Positions 10,331-19,319 of a stretch of DNA of 64,000 nucleotides are shown here, in pieces. This stretch comes from Aquabacterium fontiphilum (GTDB taxonomy: Bacteria > Pseudomonadota > Gammaproteobacteria > Burkholderiales > Burkholderiaceae_C), in contig NZ_JAAAPN010000009.1 in the NCBI RefSeq assembly GCF_009909205.1, forward strand, positions 114,908 to 178,907, in the 5' to 3' direction. The first letter of the stretch is position 1; every line of letters starts with the position of its first letter. The notes under the pieces were generated by a model. The model saw only the letters and a list, made by a program, of their open reading frames with translations. It did no database searches and had not been told where the DNA came from. The translations under genes were made by a program, and so were the position numbers.

Positions 10331-11173
10331 TTATGCGAGGCCTGATTTTAGGGGGACGAACAGCACCGCACCCGAATGGGTGTGTTTCAGAGTGCCATCG
10401 GGCAGACGGTCCACGATGGTGAGCACCTGTGCGCCCGCCGCGCCGGCCACCGGCGCCACGAGACGGCCGCCCGGCGCCAACTGGTCCGTCCAGGCAGCAG
10501 GCAGGGCCTCCCCGCCCGCTGCGGCAATGATGGTGTCATAAGGCGCCTGTGGCCCGTGGCCCAGCATGCCATCACCGTGGACGAGCCGGATATCGGCCCA
10601 GGGCGAGATCAGCCCATTGAGCTGGTCAAGATGGCGACGGGCCTTCAGGTGAAGCTCGCGCAGCCGCTCGATCGAGACAACACGGGCTGACAGGCAGGCC
10701 AGCAGTGCCGCCTGATAGCCGCATCCTGTGCCGATCTCCAGGCACGCGCCCAGCGGCCGCGTGCCTTGACGGGCCTCGGCCGACAGCCCCGGGCGGGCGC
10801 ACAGCAACTGCATCATGGCTGCGACCACCGAGGGCTTGGAGATGGTCTGTCCCAGACCGATGGGCAGACTGGTGTCCTCGTAAGCCTGGTTGACCAGTGC
10901 CGTATCCACGAACACATGTCTGGGAACGCGCTCGAACGCCGCCAGCACGCCCTCGTGGCCAATGCCGTCGGTGCGCAGGCGCGCCACCATGCGCGCACGA
11001 ACCCGGGGCGAGTCCAGCCCGAGGCCCTGAGGGGCCCCTTGGTGCCGCCGCTCGCGCTCGATCAGCTGCATGTGCGCCTGGGGGCGCAGCAACTTGTCCG
11101 CGGCGGGCTGGGCGGAGGCCACCTTGTCCAGCCCCAGCGGAAAGCGCCGCGGACGGGCGTCGGAGCGGCTCAT
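10331..11173 (-). CDS. pcm: Protein-L-isoaspartate O-methyltransferase
   Basis: Repairs isoaspartyl residues in aged proteins using SAM. The start at 11173 overlaps the surE stop as ATGA and gives 280 residues. About 60 extra residues, rich in charged and polar amino acids, precede the enzyme proper, as is common in Burkholderiales. Recognisable motifs are [24 protein letters not shown] and the SAM loop [16 protein letters not shown]. It sits between surE and nlpD, a classical stationary-phase survival cluster. Confidence 0.94.
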   Translation of the reverse strand: MSRSDARPRRFPLGLDKVASAQPAADKLLRPQAHMQLIERERRHQGAPQGLGLDSPRVRARMVARLRTDGIGHEGVLAAFERVPRHVFVDTALVNQAYEDTSLPIGLGQTISKPSVVAAMMQLLCARPGLSAEARQGTRPLGACLEIGTGCGYQAALLACLSARVVSIERLRELHLKARRHLDQLNGLISPWADIRLVHGDGMLGHGPQAPYDTIIAAAGGEALPAAWTDQLAPGGRLVAPVAGAAGAQVLTIVDRLPDGTLKHTHSGAVLFVPLKSGLA

Positions 11174-11919
11174 GGCTGGCTCAACCAGTTGCGCCACTGC
11201 GGCAGGCGCGCGTGATCGGTCATGTCGACCTGCAGCGGGGTGATGGACACGTGTCCCTGGCGCACGGCGTGGAAATCCGTGCCGTCGCCGTCTTCACGCG
11301 CCTCGCCAGCAGGGCCGATCCAGTAGAACAAATCGCCCCGCGGGTTGTGCTGCGCGACCGCCGGGAAACTGGCGTGCCGCCGGCCGAGCCGGGTCAACTG
11401 CCAGTCGGCCTGCTCCAGCCCTTCGGTGCTGGGCATGTTGACGTTGAGCAGCCAGGGCGAGGCAGCTGGCGGATGGGCGAGCACATGCTCGACAATGCGC
11501 CGGGCCACCCGGGCTGCGGCATCCAGGTGCTGCCATCCCTTGTCAACCAGCGAAAACGCGATGGCGGGCACACCGAAGAGAAAACCCTCGGTCGCGGCCG
11601 CCACCGTGCCGGAGTAGAGGGTGTCATCGCCCATGTTGGCACCGTTGTTGATGCCGGACAGCACCAGATCTGGCCGCGGAATCACCCCTGCGGTGAGAGC
11701 CAGATGCACGCAATCGGATGGTGTACCGTTGACATAGCGGAAACCTGAAGGCGCTGTGTGCAGGCTCAGCGGCTGGTGCAACGTCAGGGCGTTGGAGGTG
11801 CCACTGGCGTTGCGCTCGGGCGCGAAGACATCGATTTCGCCCAAACCCTGACAGGCCTGGACCAGGGCGGCGATGCCAGGGGCCAGATAGCCGTCGTCAT
11901 TGGCAATGAGGATACGCAT
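11170..11919 (-). CDS. surE: 5'/3'-nucleotidase SurE
   Basis: Metal-dependent nucleotidase and exopolyphosphatase. The 249-residue protein starts [10 protein letters not shown], with the metal ligands Asp8 and Asp9. It continues with [14 protein letters not shown] and [27 protein letters not shown], all family signatures. The start at 11919 is chosen over an upstream ATG because the conserved N-terminus begins there. A TACAAT hexamer on this strand at 11931-11926 would place transcription very close to the ATG; a leaderless message is possible but not shown. First gene of the surE-pcm-nlpD-rlmD run. Confidence 0.95.
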   Translation of the reverse strand: MRILIANDDGYLAPGIAALVQACQGLGEIDVFAPERNASGTSNALTLHQPLSLHTAPSGFRYVNGTPSDCVHLALTAGVIPRPDLVLSGINNGANMGDDTLYSGTVAAATEGFLFGVPAIAFSLVDKGWQHLDAAARVARRIVEHVLAHPPAASPWLLNVNMPSTEGLEQADWQLTRLGRRHASFPAVAQHNPRGDLFYWIGPAGEAREDGDGTDFHAVRQGHVSITPLQVDMTDHARLPQWRNWLSQP

Positions 11920-12094
11920 AGGGCGATTGTAGAAGCGCAACGGCTGTGCTGGCTAAACTCTGCATCAGACCGCGAGTTGAATCGATCGATGCGCGGGTTG
12001 ACCGATAATCCAAAGCGATGCATCCCGCACGGCACCTTGCCCCAGCGGGCGCCGGCAAGCCCGACGGGCCAGGCCTCGCATCGGGAGAACAAAC

Positions 12095-12796
12095 ATGTCC
12101 GTCAAGGTTTTGGTGCTGGAAGACAACCCGGTGGCGCGCGGGTTCCTGTGCCGCGTCGTGCGCGAGAGCTTCAGCGACGTTGGCGAGATTGTCGAGGTCA
12201 GCGACCTGGACGCCGCGCGCCGCCTGCTCGGCCATGCTGCTGGCGGCCGGGCGGCGCCATGTGGCGCGCCGTTCCAGCTCATCTTGGTAGACCTGGAGCT
12301 GCCGGACGGCAGCGGCCTGGAATTGCTCACCGAGCTGAGCCAGTATCCGGCCACACGCATTGTCACCACGCTTTATTCCGACGACGAGCACCTGTTCCCT
12401 GCCCTGCAGTGCGGGGCAGACGGCTATCTGCTGAAGGAAGACCGCTTCGAGGTGCTGGTGGAAGAGCTGCAGAAGATCGTGCGAGGCCAGCCGCCGCTGT
12501 CGCCGGCCATTGCGCGCAGGCTGCTGACGCACTTCCGCACCGGCGACGCCACGCTCCCACCGGCCAGCCCGGCCGCCCCCGCGACGCCCCCACCCGCAGA
12601 CCATGAACGGCTCACCCCGCGCGAAAGTGAGGTGCTCACTTACCTGAGCAAGGGCTTCACGATCAAGGAGATCGCCGGACTCATGGGCATCAAGTGGTTC
12701 ACGGTGAACGACCACATCAAGTCGATCTACCGCAAGCTGAATGTGTCCAGCCGGGCTGAGGCGGCCGTGCTGGCCAGCAAGCACGGGCTGGTCTGA
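12095..12796 (+). CDS. NarL/LuxR-family response regulator
   Basis: A 233-residue cytoplasmic DNA-binding regulator. The receiver domain has the acidic pair Glu9/Asp10, the phospho-acceptor Asp66 in LILVDLELPDG, Thr91/Thr92 and the conserved Lys114 in GYLLKED. A Pro/Ala linker leads to a LuxR-type helix-turn-helix (LTPRESEVLTYLSKGFTIKEIAGLMGI, then VNDHIKSIYRKLNV). The histidine kinase starts 24 bp downstream, so the two form a cognate pair. The stimulus and target genes are unknown. It is divergent from surE. Confidence 0.92.
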   Translation: MSVKVLVLEDNPVARGFLCRVVRESFSDVGEIVEVSDLDAARRLLGHAAGGRAAPCGAPFQLILVDLELPDGSGLELLTELSQYPATRIVTTLYSDDEHLFPALQCGADGYLLKEDRFEVLVEELQKIVRGQPPLSPAIARRLLTHFRTGDATLPPASPAAPATPPPADHERLTPRESEVLTYLSKGFTIKEIAGLMGIKWFTVNDHIKSIYRKLNVSSRAEAAVLASKHGLV

Positions 12797-12820
12797 CCCG
12801 CGCGCTGCCCCGACCGCACC

Positions 12821-15049
12821 ATGGCAGCCGGCAGCGCCGACAGGCTGGACGAAGCCCTTCGGGCCCTGGCTCGGCTGCCCGCCACCATGGGCTGGCGATG
12901 GCGCGTGCTGGCTGCGTGGTCGCTGCTCATCTGCGTCGGTGTCTTTTTTCAGGCGCGGTGGCTGGGCCAGGCCCCCACGCTGCCATTGCAGCTCCAGGCA
13001 GGTGAAGATGGCCAGATCATCATCCGGGATGGCAGCGCACAGGCGCGCCACTTGGACGGCCACCGACTGACCGGTCTATCGGCCACCCCGGATGCGCAAT
13101 CCGAGGCCAGACCGCACGCGCTTGCGCTGCATGACTCGCCCCGGTGGCTGACCAACCCGGCCCAGCGCGCCGAGCACCACCTGCAACGGGACGCCATCAG
13201 CGATGTGCTGGACGCGGTCGGACCTGACGGCACCCTGTGGGTGCGCGCCTCACCCGGCGAGCACGAGGGCTTGACGCTGCTGACCAGGGGCTGGCTTGGC
13301 CTGGGCACGATGTACTGGCTGACCATGGCCGCGGCAGTGGTGACCTCCATCGTGGGCGCCAGTGTGGCCCTGAGCGCCACACGCTGGAACGGCCTGGCCT
13401 ACGGCGCCCTGGTCCAAGCCCAGGCGGCAGGCCTGGCATGGGCGGCCACTCAACACGAGTGGGGCTGGATGGCCCCTCCCTGGTGGCTCGAAGCCGACCT
13501 GCCCGTGCGACAAGCGATCGAAAGCCTGTCGCTGGCCGCGCTGGCCTATCTGAGTTGCCGCATTGCCGGGCGGCGCAGCCACGTCGCCGCGCTGGTCACC
13601 GCGTGCACGCTGCTGGCGCTGGCCGGCGCGGCGGCGACCTGGCAGCTACCCTGGTGGGCGTGGCAGGCTGGCGGGGCGGCGCTTCTTGCCGGCCTGGGCT
13701 GGCAATTGCACGCGGCGCATCGTCATGCGCCGCACCCCATGTACCGTGTGATCCGCGACTGTATCGCCGTGGTGCTGGGCACCTGGGTGCTGCTGAGCCT
13801 GGCTCTGGGCCTTGGCCAGAGCCGGCCCGACCTGCAACAGCCTCTGGCACGCTATGGTGTGCTGGCCTGGCAGTTGCTGGCCGCCTCGTTGACCGTGATG
13901 GTGCCTTTTCTGTCCCGCTCGCGGCATGTCTTTCTGGCGTTCTCGTGGCTGGCCGCATCCAGTGCTGTGGCCGCCTCGCTGGACCTGTTGTTCGTCGCAG
14001 TGTTTTCTCTTGGCGTGTTTAGTTCGATGACGCTGTCGCTGTTTCTCGCGTTCGGCGTCTATCTCAGCCTCCGCCACGGCGTGCTGAGTCAGCTGCCTGT
14101 GGGACAGCAGGTGTCACGCGAGGTGCTGTTCGAGCGGCTGTACCGGCTGGCCCGAGAGGTCGAACGCCACCCCGAGCTGCTGGCCGACGGACTGCGGCGG
14201 CTCATGCGCGAACTGTTCGAGCCGCTGTCGATCGACCTGACCCCCAGCCGGCTCGAAGGCGAGCAGGTCGCCCTCAAAGGTCACGGCACGGTGATGGTGA
14301 TGGCCTTGCCGACACCCCAGCCGCCGGGAACGACCGGCGAGGCCTGCCTGGTGCTGCGCCATGCCCATCGGGGACAGCAGCTTTTCAGCCAGGCCGACGC
14401 ACAGCTGGTGATGCACATTCTCGCGCAGCTGGAGCGTGTACTGGACGTGGACAGGGCGGTGGAGCGCGGGCGCTGTGAGGAGCGGCAGCGCATCGCGCAG
14501 GACCTGCACGACGACATCGGCGCCCGCCTGTTGACCTTGATGTACCAGGCGCCCACGCCCGACGTGGAAGACTACGTGCGCCACACGCTGCAGGACCTGA
14601 AGACACTGACGCGCGGGCTGGCGGCTTCAGCGCATCCGTTCAGCCAGGCGGTCAGCGAGTGGAAGCGAGACCTCGGACACCGCGTGGGCGTGGCCCGATG
14701 CGAACTGGACTGGAAGGCCACGTGGGACGAAGACCTGCTGCTGACGATGGTGCAGTGGTCGGCGCTGACGCGCATCCTGCGCGAGCTGGTGAGCAATGCC
14801 CTGGCCCATGCGCACGCCACACAGGTCTGCGTGACGCTGTGCCTGCAGGAACAACGCCTGCAGCTCAGCGTGGCAGACAACGGGCGCGGCGGCGACCCGC
14901 AGACTTGGGCGCACGGCCTGGGTCTCGGCGGGGTGCGCAAACGGGTGCGGCAACTGGGTGGGTCGGTGGTCTGGGAGGCGAACACGCCCCGCGGCATCGT
15001 GTGTCACGTGACGGTGCCCAACCTGTCGGCCGCTCAGCTCTCCCACTGA
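12821..15049 (+). CDS. Membrane sensor histidine kinase (HisKA_3 / NarX-type)
   Basis: A 742-residue kinase partnered with the response regulator 24 bp upstream. One membrane span near the N-terminus and a ~110-residue probable periplasmic segment are followed by about seven further spans up to residue ~430. That layout resembles 7TMR sensors, though no named sensor domain is recognised. The dimerisation/phospho-acceptor helix is RQRIAQDLHDDIGARLL with His563. The ATPase domain shows ELVSNALAHAHA (N box), VADNGRGG (G1) and HGLGLGGVRKRV (G2). The stop overlaps the convergent ATPase gene by 16 bp. Confidence 0.9.
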   Translation: MAAGSADRLDEALRALARLPATMGWRWRVLAAWSLLICVGVFFQARWLGQAPTLPLQLQAGEDGQIIIRDGSAQARHLDGHRLTGLSATPDAQSEARPHALALHDSPRWLTNPAQRAEHHLQRDAISDVLDAVGPDGTLWVRASPGEHEGLTLLTRGWLGLGTMYWLTMAAAVVTSIVGASVALSATRWNGLAYGALVQAQAAGLAWAATQHEWGWMAPPWWLEADLPVRQAIESLSLAALAYLSCRIAGRRSHVAALVTACTLLALAGAAATWQLPWWAWQAGGAALLAGLGWQLHAAHRHAPHPMYRVIRDCIAVVLGTWVLLSLALGLGQSRPDLQQPLARYGVLAWQLLAASLTVMVPFLSRSRHVFLAFSWLAASSAVAASLDLLFVAVFSLGVFSSMTLSLFLAFGVYLSLRHGVLSQLPVGQQVSREVLFERLYRLAREVERHPELLADGLRRLMRELFEPLSIDLTPSRLEGEQVALKGHGTVMVMALPTPQPPGTTGEACLVLRHAHRGQQLFSQADAQLVMHILAQLERVLDVDRAVERGRCEERQRIAQDLHDDIGARLLTLMYQAPTPDVEDYVRHTLQDLKTLTRGLAASAHPFSQAVSEWKRDLGHRVGVARCELDWKATWDEDLLLTMVQWSALTRILRELVSNALAHAHATQVCVTLCLQEQRLQLSVADNGRGGDPQTWAHGLGLGGVRKRVRQLGGSVVWEANTPRGIVCHVTVPNLSAAQLSH

Positions 15050-16857
15050 GGCGTGTTACGCAACACCTCGTCGAGCGTGGTCAGGCCTTCTGCCACCTTC
15101 ATCACGCCCGACAAGCGCAGGGGGCGCAGCCCCTCCTTGGCCACGACGCGGCGCAGCCCGGCCATGTCGACCGTCGGGTGCAGCGCACCGCGGACGGCCT
15201 CGGACACTGGCAGCAACTCGTACAGGCCGACTCGTCCCTTGTAGCCGGTCATGCGGCAGTCCAGGCAGCCGACGGGCTTGTAGGGCTGCCCTTTTCCGCT
15301 CATGCGCCACGGTTTGATGGCATCGGCCAGCGTGTCGAGCTGCAGCGCATCGTCGGGCTGCTTGCAATGCGGGCACAGCGTGCGCGCCAGCCGCTGAGCC
15401 AGCACGCCGATCAGGGTCGCGCTGATCAGGTATGGCGGCACACCCAGGTCGGTCAGCCGGGTGATGGCCGAAGCCGCGTCGTTGGTGTGCAGCGTCGAGA
15501 ACACCAGATGGCCGGTCAGCGCGGCCTGAATCGCCATCTCGGCCGTCTCCAGGTCGCGGATCTCACCGACCATGATGATGTCCGGATCCTGCCGCATCAG
15601 CGCGCGCAGGCCCTCTGCAAAGCCCAGGTCGATGGCCGGCTGCACCTGGGTCTGGTTGAAGGCCGGCTCGATCATCTCGATCGGGTCCTCGACCGTGCAG
15701 ACGTTGACCTCGTCGGTGGCCAGACGCTTGAGGGTGGAATACAGCGTGGTGGTCTTGCCCGAGCCGGTGGGGCCGGTGACCAGGATGATGCCGTGCGGAC
15801 GGGCCACCATCTGCTCCCACTGCGCGATCTCGCTGGGCGCGAAGCCCAGCGCCTCGAACGACTTGACCGTGTTGTCCGGATCGAAGATGCGCATAACCAG
15901 CTTCTCGCCGAAGGCGGTGGGCATGGTCGACAGGCGCATCTCGACCTCGTCGCCGGCCGGGTTGCGCGTCTTGATCCGCCCGTCCAGCGGGCGGCGGCGC
16001 TCGACCACGTCCATGCGCCCCAGCAGCTTAATGCGCGCGGTCATGGCCTGCATCACCGACTGGGGCACCTGGTAGACGGTGTGCAGCACGCCGTCGATGC
16101 GGAAGCGGATGGCGCCCATCTCGCGACGGGGCTCCAGATGGATGTCCGAGGCGCGCTGGTCGAAGGCGTACTGCCACAGCCAGTCGACCACCTGGATGAT
16201 GCCCTGGTCGTTCGCGTCGAGCTGGCGGTTGCTGCGGCCGAGCTCGACCAGTTGCTCGAAGCTGTTGGCCGTGTTGCTGTCGCCGGCCTTCTTGTTGGCA
16301 TCCTTGACCGATTTGGCCAAGGTGTAGAACTCGGTGCGGTAGCGTTGCAGATCGAGCGGGCTGGCCACGACCAGGCGCACCGTCTTCTTGGTGTGGCCCA
16401 GGATCTCGGCCACCCAGTCGGTGTCCAACGGTTCGCAGGTGGCGATGGTGATGTCGTTCAGGCCGACCTGCACCGGCAGCACCTTGCGCCGCTCAGCATA
16501 GTTGATGGACATGACCTCGGCCACCCGGCCCACATCCACCTTGAGCGGGTCGATGCGCAGGTAGGGCAGGCCCACACGCTGCGCCAGCCATTCTGTCAGC
16601 GGTTCGAGCTCAAGCACGGCGCCGGTATCGGCACGGGTCAGACCCAGGCCAGCCAGGCGCACCAGCGGGTGCTGGGCACTGTTGCCGGCCGCAAAGCGCT
16701 GCGCCACGGTTTCGCCATCTTTGACAGACAGCAGCTTGTCTTCGGTCAACCAGGCCAGCAGCAGGCGCCAGTCCAGTGGCCCCTTGGGCAGACTGGACGA
16801 ATGGGCACGCCGCCCCGCGGCGGATGGGGCAGACGGACTGGCGGGCACGGCACTCAT
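15034..16857 (-). CDS. GspE/PilB-family secretion ATPase
   Basis: A 607-residue hexameric ATPase of the type II secretion / type IV pilus family. The N-terminal ~200 residues hold an MshE/T2SSE_N-like domain. The core has the Arg-rich DIHLEPRREMGAIRFRIDG, Walker A GPTGSGKT at 362-369, the Asp box DPIEMIE, Walker B DPDIIMVGEIRD and the His box LTGHLVFSTLHTND. The zinc-binding cysteines CPHC and CLDC come last. No pilin, GspD or GspF gene is nearby, so whether it serves a pilus or a secretion system is open. It is coupled (ATGA) to the spermidine-synthase-like gene upstream. Confidence 0.9.
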   Translation of the reverse strand: MSAVPASPSAPSAAGRRAHSSSLPKGPLDWRLLLAWLTEDKLLSVKDGETVAQRFAAGNSAQHPLVRLAGLGLTRADTGAVLELEPLTEWLAQRVGLPYLRIDPLKVDVGRVAEVMSINYAERRKVLPVQVGLNDITIATCEPLDTDWVAEILGHTKKTVRLVVASPLDLQRYRTEFYTLAKSVKDANKKAGDSNTANSFEQLVELGRSNRQLDANDQGIIQVVDWLWQYAFDQRASDIHLEPRREMGAIRFRIDGVLHTVYQVPQSVMQAMTARIKLLGRMDVVERRRPLDGRIKTRNPAGDEVEMRLSTMPTAFGEKLVMRIFDPDNTVKSFEALGFAPSEIAQWEQMVARPHGIILVTGPTGSGKTTTLYSTLKRLATDEVNVCTVEDPIEMIEPAFNQTQVQPAIDLGFAEGLRALMRQDPDIIMVGEIRDLETAEMAIQAALTGHLVFSTLHTNDAASAITRLTDLGVPPYLISATLIGVLAQRLARTLCPHCKQPDDALQLDTLADAIKPWRMSGKGQPYKPVGCLDCRMTGYKGRVGLYELLPVSEAVRGALHPTVDMAGLRRVVAKEGLRPLRLSGVMKVAEGLTTLDEVLRNTPQWES

Positions 16858-17648
16858 GTCGGGGCAGCGGGCTTTTGGAAGGCAGACAGCAGTTTGACCC
16901 ATTTTGGCGCCGGAAGCTCGTAACGCGCCTTCAGGGTTTCCGCACGTTGCTGCAGCACTTCGCGCCCGGGCAGCGCAAACCCCTTCCACGCCAGCACCAC
17001 GGTGTTGCCCTCGGGTGTGGGCTTGAGGCGCGCCATGTGGTCCTCGCCAAAGGCTGCGGCGATGCGCGCCGCGCTGCGCGCGAAGCTGGCATCACGCCCG
17101 AAGAGGTTGACGCTCATGACGCCGCCGTCGTCCAGCACGCGCCAGCACGCACGGTAAAAATCCTCGTCGTCCAGCACCGGGCTGGCCGCCTCGTGGTCGT
17201 ACAGGTCGACACACAGCGCATCGGCCGAGCCCACATGCGCCTCATCGGTCATATAGGCGGCGGCATCGCCCTGCACCACCTGCAGGCGCCCGTCGTCATC
17301 GGGCAGATGAAACCACTGACGGCAGACGTGGATGACCTGGGGGTTGAGCTCCACCGCCACGGTAGGCAGCTTGAGCACGGCGTGGCAGTACTTGGTGATG
17401 GCGGCGGCCCCGAGGCCGAGCTGCAGCGTACGGGTGTCGGCCAGGGTGGCCGGATCACGCAGCAGCAGCCAGGCCATCATGCGCTGGATGTAGTCCAGTT
17501 CGAGCTTGAGCGGTTTGCGGATGCGCATGGCACCCTGAATCCACGGTGTGCCCAGGTGGAGATAACGAACGCCATCGGCTTCCGAAAGGCTGACTTCGGC
17601 CAGGGCCGGCGCCCCTGTCCGGCGGGAGGTGGCTTTGCTGCGTTTCAC
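16854..17648 (-). CDS. Spermidine synthase-like (aminopropyltransferase-fold) protein
   Basis: About 264 residues if translation begins at the GTG at 17648; longer in-frame starts run into the divergent glycosylase gene and have no family resemblance. The nucleotide-binding motifs LQLGLGAAAITKYC, AVELNPQVIHVCRQWF and VVQGDAAAYM, and ADALCVDLYDHEA for the catalytic Asp region, match the spermidine synthase / SAM methyltransferase superfamily. The N-terminal IRKPLKLELDYIQRMMAWL resembles the gate region. Whether it makes polyamines cannot be told. Its stop overlaps the ATPase start (ATGA). Confidence 0.78.
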   Translation of the reverse strand: MKRSKATSRRTGAPALAEVSLSEADGVRYLHLGTPWIQGAMRIRKPLKLELDYIQRMMAWLLLRDPATLADTRTLQLGLGAAAITKYCHAVLKLPTVAVELNPQVIHVCRQWFHLPDDDGRLQVVQGDAAAYMTDEAHVGSADALCVDLYDHEAASPVLDDEDFYRACWRVLDDGGVMSVNLFGRDASFARSAARIAAAFGEDHMARLKPTPEGNTVVLAWKGFALPGREVLQQRAETLKARYELPAPKWVKLLSAFQKPAAPT

Positions 17649-17695
17649 GGGCGCGAGTGTGGCACAGTCGGGTGTGGACCTGTTCTGCCCGAGAC

Positions 17696-18265
17696 ATGCC
17701 CGTCCTGCACCCTGATCCTGCCCTACCGCGCCATGTGGGGCTGGCGCCCGTCTGGTCACCGACCGCCCGATTGCTCGTCCTGGGCAGCTTTCCGGGCGAG
17801 GCCTCACTGCAGGCGCAACAGTACTACGCCCACCCTCGCAACCACTTCTGGCCCATTCTGTCTGCGCTGTGGGCTGACCGACTCGCATGCCCATTGGCCA
17901 CGATGCCCTATGAAGCCCGCCTGGACGTGGTGCGTGCCCATGGCGTGGCCATCTGGGATGTCTATGCCGGCTGCGTGCGGCCTGGCAGCCTGGACAGCGC
18001 CATCCGGCAAGCCGAGCTCAATGACCTGCCCGGCCTCGTGGCGCGCAGCCCGCATCTGACCATGATTGCGCACAATGGCGGCGAATCGGCGCGGCACATG
18101 CGTTTGACCGGCGCGCTGGGGTTGCCTGTGGTGCGACTGCCCTCGACCAGCCCGGCAAACGCGTCGTGGTCCTTCACACGCAAGCTGGCGGCCTGGCGTG
18201 CGGCCTTTGCGGCGGCCGGGGTGCATGTGGCGGCCGAAGCACCAACCCCCTGTGGAGAAACGTGA
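17696..18265 (+). CDS. DNA-deoxyinosine glycosylase (UDG superfamily, family 6 HDG)
   Basis: Base-excision repair enzyme of 189 residues, predicted to remove hypoxanthine (deaminated adenine) rather than uracil. The diagnostic block is LLVLGSFPGEASLQAQQYY followed by AHPRNHFWPIL, and the C-terminal motif LPSTSPANASW corresponds to the DNA-intercalating loop. The start at 17696 (MPVLHPDPALP) is favoured over one 39 bases earlier. Its TGA overlaps the next ATG by one base (TGATG), so it is coupled to the PAP2 gene although the functions are unrelated. Confidence 0.87.
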   Translation: MPVLHPDPALPRHVGLAPVWSPTARLLVLGSFPGEASLQAQQYYAHPRNHFWPILSALWADRLACPLATMPYEARLDVVRAHGVAIWDVYAGCVRPGSLDSAIRQAELNDLPGLVARSPHLTMIAHNGGESARHMRLTGALGLPVVRLPSTSPANASWSFTRKLAAWRAAFAAAGVHVAAEAPTPCGET

Positions 18266-18939
18266 TGCGACGCCATGTCGAACTGCGGCTGCTCTGGCCC
18301 TTCTTGCTGCTGGCCACGGCGGGCTGGGGATTCATGGAGGTGACCGAGGAGGTCCTTGAGGGGGACGCGCACCGCATCGACGCCTGGATCCTCTCGCTGT
18401 GTCGCGTCAACGGTCAACCCGACATCCCGGTCGGCCCAATGTGGTTTCAAGAGGCCATGCGCGACATCACCGCGCTGGGCAGCCCGGTGGTGTTGAGCCT
18501 GTGCGTGCTGGCGGTGTGGGGGCTTCTGGCGCTGGCCGGCCAATGGCGCATGGCCTGGCTGGCGCTCGTCGCCTCCGCCGGTGGAAGCCTCCTGAGTCTG
18601 ACCTTGAAATGGGGCTTCTCGCGGGCGCGTCCGGACGAGGTCTATCACGCCACCGTGGTGATGGGCTACAGCTTTCCAAGCGGGCACGCCATGATGTCCA
18701 CCGTGGTCTTCCTGACGCTGGCTGCGCTGGTGGCCCGCCTGCTGCCCAGCACGCGGCTGCGGCTGTACGCCGTGGGCGTGGCGCTGATGGCCAGCGGACT
18801 GGTGGGACTGTCGCGCGTGTACCTCGGCGTGCATTGGGCATCGGATGTGGCTGCAGGCTGGGCAGCCGGGACAGCCTGGGCATTGATGTGCTGGCTGGGT
18901 GCCGAGCACATGCGGCTCGGTCGAGGCGACAGCACATGA
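18265..18939 (+). CDS. PAP2-family membrane phosphatase
   Basis: Integral membrane lipid phosphatase of 224 residues with about five or six spans. All three active-site motifs are intact: Lys115...Arg122-Pro123 (KWGFSRARP), PSGH at 138-141 and Ser183-Arg184...His190...Asp194. Members dephosphorylate phosphatidic acid, phosphatidylglycerophosphate or undecaprenyl diphosphate. The overlapping downstream dgkA, which makes phosphatidic acid from diacylglycerol, hints at a lipid-recycling pair. The start at 18265 follows directly from the overlapping upstream stop. Confidence 0.9.
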   Translation: MRRHVELRLLWPFLLLATAGWGFMEVTEEVLEGDAHRIDAWILSLCRVNGQPDIPVGPMWFQEAMRDITALGSPVVLSLCVLAVWGLLALAGQWRMAWLALVASAGGSLLSLTLKWGFSRARPDEVYHATVVMGYSFPSGHAMMSTVVFLTLAALVARLLPSTRLRLYAVGVALMASGLVGLSRVYLGVHWASDVAAGWAAGTAWALMCWLGAEHMRLGRGDST

Positions 18940-19319
18940 AGGGGGCGTCGTTTCTCACGCGCCTGGGGCACGCCCGGGATGGGCTGCGCGCGGCCGTGGC
19001 TCGCGAGCCCAGCATGAAGACGCATGTGGCCGCCGCAGCGGTGGTGGGGGTCAGCTTGGTGTGGGCCGGCTCGCCCCCTGTCTGGTGGGCCGTGATGGCC
19101 GTCACGGTGGCCATGGTCTTCGCCTGCGAGCTCATGAACACCGCCCTCGAGGCGCTGTGCGACCATCTGCACCCGCAACGTCATCCCGCCATCAAGATGA
19201 CCAAGGACGTGGCGGCGGCCGCCGTGCTGCTGTCGTCTGTCGGGGCGCTGGCGGTCGGCGTGGCCTTCGCGGTCGACCAGCTCTGGCCCATCATGCGCAC
19301 CTGGGCGGCACTGCGCTGA
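18936..19319 (+). CDS. dgkA: Diacylglycerol kinase, prokaryotic type
   Basis: Small trimeric membrane kinase (127 residues) that phosphorylates diacylglycerol. Three hydrophobic spans follow an amphipathic N-terminus. The catalytic and metal-binding residues of the E. coli enzyme are in place: FACELMNTALEALCD (Glu65, Glu72) and KMTKDVAAAAV (Lys90, Asp91). It overlaps the PAP2 stop as ATGA. Its last 29 bases overlap the convergent tatD gene. Confidence 0.92.
   Translation: MKGASFLTRLGHARDGLRAAVAREPSMKTHVAAAAVVGVSLVWAGSPPVWWAVMAVTVAMVFACELMNTALEALCDHLHPQRHPAIKMTKDVAAAAVLLSSVGALAVGVAFAVDQLWPIMRTWAALR

Noticed and set aside
11968..12020. TTGACC and GATAAT next to each other upstream of the response regulator
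   Set aside because: The two hexamers are adjacent with no spacer, and a TTGAAT further up gives a 21-bp spacer, so no valid sigma-70 promoter could be called.
14659..16923. Plus-strand open frame of 754 codons opposite the GspE-like ATPase
   Set aside because: The minus-strand frame has all ATPase motifs. The plus frame is Arg/Gln/His-rich with no recognisable motif and also overlaps the histidine kinase.
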